Positions 26,153 to 35,490 of a stretch of DNA of 64,000 nt are shown in pieces. The notes below the pieces were generated by a model. That model made no database searches. It was not told the origin of the DNA and saw only the letters and a program-made list of their open reading frames with translations. How positions within the stretch are numbered: the first letter of the stretch is position 1; every line of letters begins with the position of its first letter. The translations under genes were made by a program, and so were the position numbers. This DNA is from Robertkochia solimangrovi. GTDB lineage: Bacteria > Bacteroidota > Bacteroidia > Flavobacteriales > Flavobacteriaceae. The stretch is from NCBI RefSeq assembly GCF_007279655.1, contig NZ_QKWN01000013.1, positions 1-64,000 on the forward strand. The letters run 5' to 3'.

Positions 26153-29100
26153 ATGAAAAATAATTTTACGAATTATGTGCGAATAATTCCTTTACCCAAT
26201 TTTGATTTAAAGATGAAGCTCTTCTTTATGTTTTTATTATGTGCCATGTTTGGCTTACAGGCAAATGAAGGATATGCACAAAAAACCAGGCTTACACTGG
26301 ATTTTACCAATACTGAGATCAGCAAGATCATCGATGAGATTGAATTAACTACTGAATTTAAATTTTTTTATAAATCTGATGAAATAGATCTGGAACGAAG
26401 GATCAACCTGAATGTTCAAAAAGAGAAGATTCAAACAATTCTTGAACGCATGTTCTGGAATACTGATATAACATACAATGTTCACGAGTCGCAAATCATT
26501 CTGAAGAGAAACAATACAGAATCGAAGAAGAATCATTTGGAATCCATTAATCAAAACTTCAAAAAAGTATCCGGCAAGATCACGGATTCAGAAGGTATCC
26601 CGCTAACTGGAGTCACGATCATGACTATGGATGGTATCTATGGGGTTACTTCTGATTTTGAAGGAATATTTGAAATGAATGTCCCGGTTGATACTAAAGA
26701 AATCATTGTTAACTATATCGGATTCAAAACTCAAAAAATTGACCTGACCAATATTCAAGATCTAAGAAATCTGAACATCAGCCTTATAGAAGACATCAAT
26801 GAACTTGATGAAGTGGTGGTTACCGGTTATCAAACGCTGGCTAAAGAAAGGGCGGTCGGTTCTTTTTCTCAGGTAAATGAGGAGCAAATTCAAATGAGAC
26901 CGGCAACCGGGAATATTATTGAGCGTATAGAAGGTACCGTTGCAGGCTTAAATATTGACTCAGAAGGGGCCGTAACTATTCGTGGCGGTAGCTCGATCAA
27001 TTTAAGTAACCAACCTTTAATCGTTGTAGATGGTTTCCCTATTGCAGACAACTCACTTCAAGCGATCAACCCGGAGGATGTTAAATCGATCAACATCTTA
27101 AAAGATGCTTCCGCTGCTTCGATTTGGGGAGTACGAGCCAGTAACGGTGTCATTGTAATCACCACCAAAAAAGGTAATAAGGATCAAAAATTAACGATTC
27201 GCGCTTCTGCTTTTACCAGTATCACTGAAAAAATTGATTACAGCGACATAGGACTCTTAAGTACCAGTGATCAAATTGATATGGAACTTGAGATTCTGGA
27301 AAAGAATTGGTACAATGAAAGCACATTCCGTACATATCTGACTAATTCGAACTCATTCAGTCTTGTCAATGAAGCGATGGTCTATAAATTAGGGATGGCA
27401 CCCAACGGTGATGTATGGACACAATCTCAATTTGATGATTATATCAATTCCTTACGTACACGTAGTGCGGAAGAAGATTGGCAAAAATACCTACTGAGAA
27501 ATGCTACTAACGCTACCTATAACATTTCCTTATCAACGGGTAGTGAAAAAAATACCACTTATGCTTCTCTGGTTTATAACTTAAATAAGGAAGCTGCTAT
27601 CGGAAACGCAGATAACAGAATAATTTTCAACATTAACGATACGTATCATTTTAGTGATAAACTGGAATTTAATGCTGCTTTAATTGCTACGTTAACCAAT
27701 GCAACCTACAACGGTACTGATTACAGAGCGATCCTTGCAGAAGATGCCTATAATTCCCTGGTTGATGAATATGGTAACACCATACAATACTCTCCGTATT
27801 ACCATCGTTGGGCCACACAGGAAAGAAGTGATATTACTGGAATCTCTCAGTATTACAATGAATTAGACCAGATACGGGCGAACGATAATAGTAGTCAGGG
27901 GGTTAACATTCGTTCCAGATTTGGATTAAAAGCCACTTTGATAGATGGTCTTGATTTCAGATCCAACTTTCAATATGAAAAAGGATTTAGTGAAACCGAT
28001 GAATTCCAAAGTATGGATCATTATGATCAGCGTGATCGAATTGGAAAATTATATGTAGACGGAGTTTATCAGCTTCCTTTAGGCACAAGATATTTGTACC
28101 GGCGAAACACCTTTGATGCCTGGTATTTTCGAAATACACTAAACTTCGATAAAACCTTTGGTAAACATGCAATAACATTATTTGCAGGTACTGATATAAC
28201 ACGAAGAACCAGTGAAGGTATCAAAGACAGAAAATATGGATACGACAAACAAACCAGAATACATGTTCCTGTAGATGAAGCAGCCTTGCAAGGTCGTGAA
28301 TACCGTGACTGGAGAGGTTTCAGATATTATGAGGGGAATGCCTTCACCAATGCCAATTCCGATGTAAGAGAAATGTCCTGGTATGGAAATGCCGCCTATG
28401 AATTCAATAAAAAATACAGCCTTAACGGAAGTTTCCGAATCGATCAAAAGAACCTGTTTGGAAGCGATCCGAAATACCGTTATAAACCCTTATGGTCTGC
28501 CGGAGTTGCCTGGAATCTGAACAATGAAGATTTCTTCAATGTTTCCTGGGTGAATCGATTGAGATTTAGAGCTACAATAGGTATTAATGGTAATGCCAGT
28601 GAAAGTTCCTCTCCCTATGCACAGGCTGCCCCGTATTTATATGCCTACGGGAGAAGCTACAGCTATCTGGATCTTACAAGTCCGCCAAACCCACAGCTAA
28701 GGTGGGAATCAACCAGAGTAACCAATTATGGCCTTGATTTTAATCTGTTCAATAACAGAGTTGGAGGATCCATTGAATATTACATTAAGAACAGTACCGA
28801 TCTTCTGGGAAACAGAGCTCTGGATCCAACGAATGGTTTCAACAGTGCAGAGGTAAACTATGCCTCTATGACCAACAAAGGGATCGAGGTAACGCTGAAT
28901 GCTGATATTGTAAGGAGTAAGGATTTTATCTGGAATGTAAATGCGAATATAAGCTACAACAAAAATGAGGTGACCGACCTTGAAATAGGAGAACAATCGG
29001 TGAGAGACATTATTCGATATGGAAAATTCGAGGTTGGAGAACCTTTATATAATGTGTGGAGTTATAACTATGCAGGGTTGGACAATGCGGGTAATGTACT

Positions 29101-29734
29101 TTTACACAATAACGATGGTACTACGAAAAGCTGGCAGGACGGAGCTACAGAAGAAGAGCTCATCAATCAAGGGGTTTTAATCGCACCATGGTATGGTGGT
29201 TTAACGAATACTTTTAGATTCAAAGGGTTTGACCTTACTGCCAATTTGGTTTATAAATTCGGAAATGTTTTCAATCACAATTACGGAATTGGTTACGATA
29301 CCCGGAACACACATATGTTTGATGTTTGGAAAGATCGTTGGATGCAACCCGGGGATGAAGCGACTACTCGTATCCCTAAATTAGCTTACAATGGGGTGAA
29401 TCCATACAATGGAGAAACTGAAAGAAGTAATTACAGTTCATCTGCCGACCATTTCTGGCAATATTCTCAGGATAATATTCTACCGGGTGGATTCATTCGG
29501 GTTAGAGATATCATTCTTGGATACACACTTCCTAAAACGGTAACTGACCTTACATTCTTTAGTGATCTAAGACTAACCTTTCAGGCAAGAAATCCATTTA
29601 TCTGGACGGAGAATGACCGGGGTCTGGACCCCGATGCAATGTTATATTCACCAGTTGGCGGCGTTGACCTAACTAATGCAAACTATTATACCAATCTCAG
29701 ATCCTTCACTTTTGGAGTAAGAGCAACATTTTAA
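26153..29734 (+). CDS. SusC/RagA TonB-linked outer-membrane protein with STN domain (locus 1)
   Basis: 1193-residue outer-membrane importer. After a long N-terminus and signal (MKLFFMFLLCAMFGLQANEG), there is an STN signalling domain (about 45-125: LTLDFTNTEISKIIDEIE), a carboxypeptidase-D-like domain (KVSGKITDSEGIPLTGVTI), the TonB box region (ELDEVVVTGYQTL), a plug (RIEGTVAGLNI, IRGGSSINLSNQPLIVVDG, VKSINILKDASAASIWGVRA) and a beta-barrel ending FGVRATF. The STN domain means it signals to FecR. It starts the canonical SusC-SusD pair and, with the M16 peptidase downstream, probably imports peptides. Confidence 0.96.
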   Translation: MKNNFTNYVRIIPLPNFDLKMKLFFMFLLCAMFGLQANEGYAQKTRLTLDFTNTEISKIIDEIELTTEFKFFYKSDEIDLERRINLNVQKEKIQTILERMFWNTDITYNVHESQIILKRNNTESKKNHLESINQNFKKVSGKITDSEGIPLTGVTIMTMDGIYGVTSDFEGIFEMNVPVDTKEIIVNYIGFKTQKIDLTNIQDLRNLNISLIEDINELDEVVVTGYQTLAKERAVGSFSQVNEEQIQMRPATGNIIERIEGTVAGLNIDSEGAVTIRGGSSINLSNQPLIVVDGFPIADNSLQAINPEDVKSINILKDASAASIWGVRASNGVIVITTKKGNKDQKLTIRASAFTSITEKIDYSDIGLLSTSDQIDMELEILEKNWYNESTFRTYLTNSNSFSLVNEAMVYKLGMAPNGDVWTQSQFDDYINSLRTRSAEEDWQKYLLRNATNATYNISLSTGSEKNTTYASLVYNLNKEAAIGNADNRIIFNINDTYHFSDKLEFNAALIATLTNATYNGTDYRAILAEDAYNSLVDEYGNTIQYSPYYHRWATQERSDITGISQYYNELDQIRANDNSSQGVNIRSRFGLKATLIDGLDFRSNFQYEKGFSETDEFQSMDHYDQRDRIGKLYVDGVYQLPLGTRYLYRRNTFDAWYFRNTLNFDKTFGKHAITLFAGTDITRRTSEGIKDRKYGYDKQTRIHVPVDEAALQGREYRDWRGFRYYEGNAFTNANSDVREMSWYGNAAYEFNKKYSLNGSFRIDQKNLFGSDPKYRYKPLWSAGVAWNLNNEDFFNVSWVNRLRFRATIGINGNASESSSPYAQAAPYLYAYGRSYSYLDLTSPPNPQLRWESTRVTNYGLDFNLFNNRVGGSIEYYIKNSTDLLGNRALDPTNGFNSAEVNYASMTNKGIEVTLNADIVRSKDFIWNVNANISYNKNEVTDLEIGEQSVRDIIRYGKFEVGEPLYNVWSYNYAGLDNAGNVLLHNNDGTTKSWQDGATEEELINQGVLIAPWYGGLTNTFRFKGFDLTANLVYKFGNVFNHNYGIGYDTRNTHMFDVWKDRWMQPGDEATTRIPKLAYNGVNPYNGETERSNYSSSADHFWQYSQDNILPGGFIRVRDIILGYTLPKTVTDLTFFSDLRLTFQARNPFIWTENDRGLDPDAMLYSPVGGVDLTNANYYTNLRSFTFGVRATF

Positions 29735-29746
29735 CACTTAAAAACC

Positions 29747-31147
29747 ATGAAATACAAAATATTAATATTAATCATAATTACGGCAGTATTCGGTGCTTGT
29801 AATCCCGATGAGTTTTTAGATGTGTACCCTACCGGAACCACCATTCCCGAAACGATTGAGGATTTTGATATGCTTCTGGAAAATTTCGCTTTTGCCGCTA
29901 ACCAAACCGGACAGAATATGACCTTCATGGATCCGGATATTCAGATTCCCGACAGTTATTTTGAAGGCTATAATGCCCTGATCCAGGGACAATATATCTG
30001 GAGTGAAAACACCTATTTCGATGATTCTTATGTCGATTATGATTGGAACTACAGATATGAAAGCATTATGGTTTTCAACACCATATTACAGGACATCGAT
30101 AAGGCCGATACCGGAAACCGTACCGAAGCCGACAGATCACGGGTGAAAGGTGAAGCATTAGCTCAAAGAGCTTATGAGCTATTTCTTTTGGTTACTGAGT
30201 ATGGAACTGCCTACCAATCGGGTAATCTGGATGCCCCGGGTATTCCTATGCCTCTGGAAGTGGATCTAACCGCACAATTATCCCGAAGCACCGTAGGTGA
30301 AGTTTATGCACAGATCGAAAAGGATCTTGCACTGGCAGAAAACTTGTTATCCGGCACTAGTGCTATAAATATAGAGGCTAATTTCAGACCTGGGATTGCC
30401 TCAGTATATGGGCTGCAATCTTTAGTAGCATTAACCAAAGGTGATTTTGTGACCGCCGGTACTTATGCAGACAGGGCATTGAATTTATATGACTTCCTGT
30501 ATGACCTGACTTCAGTTACCAATAATACGGAAGGCAATGCATGGAGTGGACTACCCTTCGAAGATCTGGATTACTCGACAACCACTGAAAATGTTGTCTG
30601 GAATCGGGAAAACCGCGATAATTACCAACAAATAAATATTTTTTATAGCGATGAATTGTTAAACATATTCGATCAGGAGAACGACCAGCGTTATGTTTTA
30701 TTCCAAAGTGATGAATCCTATAATGGAGTATCTGTAAGTCCGTATACCGTTTATGCCAGTTACAGACGGACGGTTCAAACCGGACTTACCGTACCGGATC
30801 TCTACCTGATCAGTGCTGAAGCTAAAATACGCAACAGTGATGCCAATGGGGCCATTGATAGATTGAATACCCTTTTGGAAAAACGGCTATTGAATTTCAC
30901 ACCCTATTCTGCTTCATCCTTCAGTGATAACAATGAAATTCTAGCACTTGTAAAAGACGAAAGGCGAAAGGAATTTGCTGCTACCGGTAAAAACTTCCTG
31001 GATCTTAAACGCTATATCGCTTACGGAGATCAGGTACCGACATTCCAAAGGATCGTTTACGGACAAACCTATAATCTTTCTCCAAATACGGATGGTTATG
31101 TTGTTCCGATATCGATGCAGATCAAATCATTAAATCCGAATCTTTAA
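29747..31147 (+). CDS. SusD/RagB family lipoprotein (locus 1)
   Basis: 466-residue surface lipoprotein that forms the lid of the SusC pore and binds the substrate. Lipobox VFGAC at residue 18 follows signal MKYKILILIIITAVFGA. The mature part has the helical TPR-like framework (GEALAQRAYELFLLVTEYG, VYGLQSLVALTKGDFVTAGTYADRAL, LYLISAEAKIRNSDANGAIDRLNTLLEKR) and the closing VKDERRKEFAATGKNFLDLKRY signature. It begins 12 bases after susC. The ligand cannot be read from sequence. Confidence 0.95.
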   Translation: MKYKILILIIITAVFGACNPDEFLDVYPTGTTIPETIEDFDMLLENFAFAANQTGQNMTFMDPDIQIPDSYFEGYNALIQGQYIWSENTYFDDSYVDYDWNYRYESIMVFNTILQDIDKADTGNRTEADRSRVKGEALAQRAYELFLLVTEYGTAYQSGNLDAPGIPMPLEVDLTAQLSRSTVGEVYAQIEKDLALAENLLSGTSAINIEANFRPGIASVYGLQSLVALTKGDFVTAGTYADRALNLYDFLYDLTSVTNNTEGNAWSGLPFEDLDYSTTTENVVWNRENRDNYQQINIFYSDELLNIFDQENDQRYVLFQSDESYNGVSVSPYTVYASYRRTVQTGLTVPDLYLISAEAKIRNSDANGAIDRLNTLLEKRLLNFTPYSASSFSDNNEILALVKDERRKEFAATGKNFLDLKRYIAYGDQVPTFQRIVYGQTYNLSPNTDGYVVPISMQIKSLNPNL

Positions 31148-31164
31148 TTTAAACAAGACCCACT

Positions 31165-32148
31165 ATGAAAATTATAATTTATGTTCAAAGAGTAATATTC
31201 GTTTGCGTTTTGGCTTTTATGGTTCAGGCCTGTAATAATGACGGATTTGAAGACCCAGTAAACGAAGCCCCGACATCAGAAGATATGCCATGGCAGGCAA
31301 ACACAATGCTAAAGGTAACAGCTGACTCGTTACAATACGCATTCATTTGGGAAAGAGACCTGTTGACCTATAATGAATATTGGAAAAATGAAGAGGTAAT
31401 CCTACATATGAAACTGGAGTCTGTTTTGACTTCAAAGCAATTGGATAAAGTTGAATTTTATATCAATGCTGAAGAAAAGGATGGGTATAATGCGCAAGCA
31501 CCCTACGACAAGGCTAACTTTTTAATCGAAACTATAACTGATTTTAATGATGAGCGTTCATTTGACCTTGTTATTCCTGCTCCTACTGTATATGATCTAT
31601 TTAAAAATAAATTTGAATACAATCGCAATACCCAATTAGCAAGAGAAGGCGACATCTTTGAAATCAAATGGGTGATCTATGCCAAAGATGGTTCTGTAAT
31701 AGACACCAGAGAATCTTCATCCATAGACAATCGCTTTGGATTTGCAACCATATTTCAGGATTTTGCCCCACCAGTTTGGGCAGGGGACTTTGCATACGAA
31801 TGGATCGATATGGGATGGGGAATCTCCTATTATGATCCTTCCATAGTCATTGGAACCACTGGAATTATGACTATTCAACAAGTAGATGCCAGTAATTATA
31901 CGATATCCAACATTCATTTTGGACATAGTTCAGGAAGAGCCGGGACCCTCTATTATGAATTCGATACCGGATTGGTTGAATCTGAAAGCACGCTAAACGA
32001 CACATGGGTGATATCCAATATAGATGGTGCTTCTCTAGACATTGCATTCACCAATAACTGGTCCAGTGGATACGGGTATTGGGGTACTGTGAGACTTACC
32101 CGAACTGACGGAGCCAACTGGCCTTCAAATATTCATACCGCAGAGTAA
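31165..32148 (+). CDS. Unrecognised lipoprotein of the SusCD-peptidase locus
   Basis: 327-residue predicted lipoprotein (signal ending FMVQAC, Cys23). I do not recognise the family. The N-terminal half (about 40-190) is charged and mixed; it includes WKNEEVILHMKLESVLTSKQ and a beta-rich YAKDGSVIDTRESSSID stretch. The C-terminal third (about 210-320) is Gly/Trp/Tyr-rich (WIDMGWGISYYDPS, WSSGYGYWGTVRLTR), as in small beta-sandwich or lipocalin-like binding domains. It starts 17 bases after susD and so should be a surface-exposed accessory binding protein of the same uptake system, the role such third genes usually play. Confidence 0.7.
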   Translation: MKIIIYVQRVIFVCVLAFMVQACNNDGFEDPVNEAPTSEDMPWQANTMLKVTADSLQYAFIWERDLLTYNEYWKNEEVILHMKLESVLTSKQLDKVEFYINAEEKDGYNAQAPYDKANFLIETITDFNDERSFDLVIPAPTVYDLFKNKFEYNRNTQLAREGDIFEIKWVIYAKDGSVIDTRESSSIDNRFGFATIFQDFAPPVWAGDFAYEWIDMGWGISYYDPSIVIGTTGIMTIQQVDASNYTISNIHFGHSSGRAGTLYYEFDTGLVESESTLNDTWVISNIDGASLDIAFTNNWSSGYGYWGTVRLTRTDGANWPSNIHTAE

Positions 32149-32289
32149 TTAATTGAGTTAGCATATTAGTAAAATCAGAAGGGAGGGGAATACATCTTCC
32201 CTTCTGTTCTCAATTGGAACTTGCCAACATGGCAACCTTCTATCTCTGCCTATATCCAAACAAATTTTAATACTAAAAAATATATTGTA

Positions 32290-35106
32290 ATGCGTTTAAT
32301 CCGAATTTCACGAATGCTGATGAACTTGATGCTGCTGAGCATATTATTTATAACTGGAAAAACGCTCCATGCACAAATTGATCCATTAGCATTAGATTCC
32401 ACAATAACAACTGGAGCACTTAGAAATGGTATGACCTATTTTATCAAGCATAATCAGGAGCCAAAAAACAGGGTGTCTTTTTATTTTGCTCAAAATGTAG
32501 GTTCTGTTCTTGAAAATGATAACCAAAGAGGCCTTGCACATTTTCTGGAACATATGGCATTCAACGGAACTGAGAACTTTCGGGATAAAGGGATGTTGAA
32601 CTACCTCGAAAAATATGGGATCAAATTCGGTTCAGAAATCAATGCTTTCACCTCCTTTGACCGCACTGTATACAACATTAATGATGTACCTACTTCCAAC
32701 GAAAGGCTTATTGATTCTGTGTTACTGATCCTTCATGACTGGTCTGGATCACTGCTGCTGCTCGACGAGGAGATCGACAAGGAAAGAGGAGTTGTAAATG
32801 AAGAATGGCGAATGCGAAACACCCCCTTACAAAGAGCCGGTGAGATAATCTTTTCTGAAGGGTTGGTGAAAGGTTCGATCTACGAAAAAAGATTACCGAT
32901 CGGATCGATGGAGGTCATCAATAATTTCAAATATGATGAACTAAGAGATTATTATAAAAAATGGTATCGTCCGGATCAGCAATCTGTTATTATAGTTGGT
33001 GATATCGATCCAGCCGAAATTGAAAAAAAAATAATCAATACCTTTTCCTCTATTCCCCTTTCTGAGAACAAAGTGGAACGACCGGTTTTCAATACACCTA
33101 TAAACGAAGAACTTGTTTTCATAGAATCTTTGGATGATGAATTAAGAAGTCCAACGATTCACTATTATATAAAATCTGCTAAGGAAAATATCCCATTAGA
33201 AGATTATCTGAATAATAAGACGATCTCCGGTTTAGCAATCGGTATTTTCAATAACCGAATGTCCGAACTATTAAATGAAGAGGATAGTCCGGCATACTCG
33301 ATAAAACTGGATTTCGAAAATCAGGTAAGACCTTTGGATGCGCTGAGTCTTACGATTACACCGAAAAAAGACCAAACCAAAGAGGCATTTGAATTTGCCT
33401 TAACTGAGCTCGCCAGATATGCCAAATTCGGTGCTACATCAGGTGAATTGGAAAGAGCCAAGAAGAAACGGCTTAGCAGTTATGATATGAGTCTGAACAA
33501 TCTGAATAAAATTAGTAGTAAATCGTATGCTAAGAAAATTTACGAATATGCGCTTGAAGGCACCCCTTTCCCAAATTATGAATGGTTTGGCAAAGAAGTA
33601 TTAAAACGCTTGTCCGACTATACCAATGAAGAGATTCTCAAGTTCATCAATAACAAATTCAAGTACAAAAATCAAATGTTCGGATTAACGGGCTCAACCG
33701 ATAAAACCTATATCACCAAAATAGAGGTACTTGATATAATCGAAAAGGTTAAAACCAGTAGCCCCGAACCATTTGAAGACAAATTCAAGGATGAACCACT
33801 CATTACATCAGCGCTCAAAGGAGGACAAATAACTTCAACCTTTAAAATAGACGGCGTATCTGCCAAAGGTTTTGTACTTGAAAATGGGGCCAGATTGATT
33901 CTCTACCCTACAGAATTCGCGAATAGTAATATTCAATTTAAAGTATATAGTCCGGGAGGTATATCGATGCTGGATAATGATCTGTTAAGTGCTTCCGGGA
34001 TGACCACACAATTGATCTCCGAATCCGGAGTAGGAAACTTCGATGAAATGTCACTAGCGAAGAAATTGGCAGGGGTTAATCAAAGCTATTATATGTACCT
34101 GCATGAAACCGATGAAGGTATTATGGGACGTACCGCTAAAAATGATCTCGAAACTTTATTTAAAAGATTCTACTTAAGCTTCACAGCTCCCCGGTTCGAC
34201 GAAACCACTTTTGAAGCAAAAATTAAAAGCTGGAAACAGGGGGTAAAAACGAAATATAAAAATAAGAGCACGCGGTTCAATGAAGCCGTACGACTGGCTA
34301 AGACCGATTCAAATAAGCGTACCCTGATCTTCGATGATTCACTTCTGAATACGATAACGATCCAGAATGTTAAGAATATCTATCACCAACGATTCGATAA
34401 CCCAGGAGACTTTACATTCCTAATGGTAGGTGATATCGATGAGCAGCAAATAGTGGATCTATTTAAAGAATATATCGGAAGTATACCTTCAACAGGTAAG
34501 AAGGAAAAATTCAGAAATCATAACTTGAATCCTGCAAAGGGAAAGACCGAAGTACACCTGCAGGAGGAAATGGAAACACCTCAGACTACCGTACAGATTT
34601 TCCTGGAAGATCAAATGGACTATACTCAGAAGAATTATTTAAAGATGAAAGTCGCCGGACAACTCCTTATGAAGAGATATATGGAGGAAATAAGAGAAAA
34701 AGAGGGTGGAAGTTATAGTGTGGGTGCTTATGGTTATATGCGCCCAACTCCGGAAAACAGATATTATTTACAGGTTAAATTTAATTGTAATCCTGAAATG
34801 ACTGAAAAACTGGTAGGTATCGTTTATGCAGAATTCAAAAGACTTGAAACAAAAGTGAATGAGGATCAATTGAATGAGATTAAAAATCACCTTATCAAAA
34901 AACACAACGAAGAAATAGAAGGAAATACTTTTTGGCTCGATGCGATCTATGACTTTGACATGAATGGACTGGAAATACTATCGCCGAAAGAATATGAAGC
35001 ATTGGTAAATTCAATTACCGCAGGGGATATCAAAGTTTTAATGAAGGAAATAAACAAGAATGCGGATCTCATTGAAGGAATTCTTGAACCCCAAAAACCA
35101 TTATAA
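32290..35106 (+). CDS. M16 (insulinase) family zinc peptidase, exported
   Basis: 938-residue periplasmic or outer-membrane-facing metallopeptidase. The start at 32290 gives MRLIRISRMLMNLMLLSIL, a signal with cleavage near HAQ28; the upstream frame to 32221 has no signal. The inverted zinc motif HFLEH is at residues 84-88, with the third ligand expected in the following EIDKERGVVNEEWRMR segment. Two M16 halves are visible, the second inactive-type half from about residue 530 (FVLENGARLILYPTEFANSN). It closes the sigma/FecR/SusCD/lipoprotein locus and most likely degrades oligopeptides that SusCD brings in. Confidence 0.93.
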   Translation: MRLIRISRMLMNLMLLSILFITGKTLHAQIDPLALDSTITTGALRNGMTYFIKHNQEPKNRVSFYFAQNVGSVLENDNQRGLAHFLEHMAFNGTENFRDKGMLNYLEKYGIKFGSEINAFTSFDRTVYNINDVPTSNERLIDSVLLILHDWSGSLLLLDEEIDKERGVVNEEWRMRNTPLQRAGEIIFSEGLVKGSIYEKRLPIGSMEVINNFKYDELRDYYKKWYRPDQQSVIIVGDIDPAEIEKKIINTFSSIPLSENKVERPVFNTPINEELVFIESLDDELRSPTIHYYIKSAKENIPLEDYLNNKTISGLAIGIFNNRMSELLNEEDSPAYSIKLDFENQVRPLDALSLTITPKKDQTKEAFEFALTELARYAKFGATSGELERAKKKRLSSYDMSLNNLNKISSKSYAKKIYEYALEGTPFPNYEWFGKEVLKRLSDYTNEEILKFINNKFKYKNQMFGLTGSTDKTYITKIEVLDIIEKVKTSSPEPFEDKFKDEPLITSALKGGQITSTFKIDGVSAKGFVLENGARLILYPTEFANSNIQFKVYSPGGISMLDNDLLSASGMTTQLISESGVGNFDEMSLAKKLAGVNQSYYMYLHETDEGIMGRTAKNDLETLFKRFYLSFTAPRFDETTFEAKIKSWKQGVKTKYKNKSTRFNEAVRLAKTDSNKRTLIFDDSLLNTITIQNVKNIYHQRFDNPGDFTFLMVGDIDEQQIVDLFKEYIGSIPSTGKKEKFRNHNLNPAKGKTEVHLQEEMETPQTTVQIFLEDQMDYTQKNYLKMKVAGQLLMKRYMEEIREKEGGSYSVGAYGYMRPTPENRYYLQVKFNCNPEMTEKLVGIVYAEFKRLETKVNEDQLNEIKNHLIKKHNEEIEGNTFWLDAIYDFDMNGLEILSPKEYEALVNSITAGDIKVLMKEINKNADLIEGILEPQKPL

Positions 35107-35130
35107 TATTTTGATTTGTTAGTTTAGTCA

Positions 35131-35166
35131 AAAGGAGCAGGCGTCAAAAGCCCTGCTCCTTTTTTA
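35131..35166 (+). terminator. Strong intrinsic terminator of the peptidase locus
   Basis: AAAGGAGCAGG paired with CCTGCTCCTTT around a 10-base loop, followed by a T tract. It starts about 25 bases after the M16 stop. Confidence 0.9.
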
Positions 35167-35490
35167 TTCAAGATTAAATCTGTTTACATCCGCTTTATCC
35201 ATCCATATCACGAAAAATTACTCCGTGTTAAAATCGCAATTAATTCAGAAAATACAACGATAACGAGGTCTTCTCTTACGATATTCGTCATCGTTATTTA
35301 CAAGCTTCCAAAGAATCGTTAAAGTAAAAAAAATTAACTAAATTAATACTTTTAATTACTTGTTAAACAGTACTTTAAAGCAATAATACTCCTAACCTAT
35401 CGTTATTGATATTGCCTCCATATACTTATGTCTTCTCCGCAATGCTTTTTGATATTTCACGGTGTATAAACTTTGAGCTTATTTCGATTT
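35167..35490. other. Non-coding spacer before gldJ
   Basis: About 320 bases of A/T-rich sequence. I see no gene, repeat or RNA. A TATAAACTTTG just before the gldJ start resembles the -7 element but has the wrong spacing (TA, then one extra base), so the promoter is unassigned. Confidence 0.5.

Noticed and set aside
32177-32205. Terminator after the unknown lipoprotein gene
   Set aside because: AGAAGGGA/TCCCTTCT forms a good stem but lacks a T tract, and the M16 gene follows in the same direction; a processing or attenuation hairpin is as likely.
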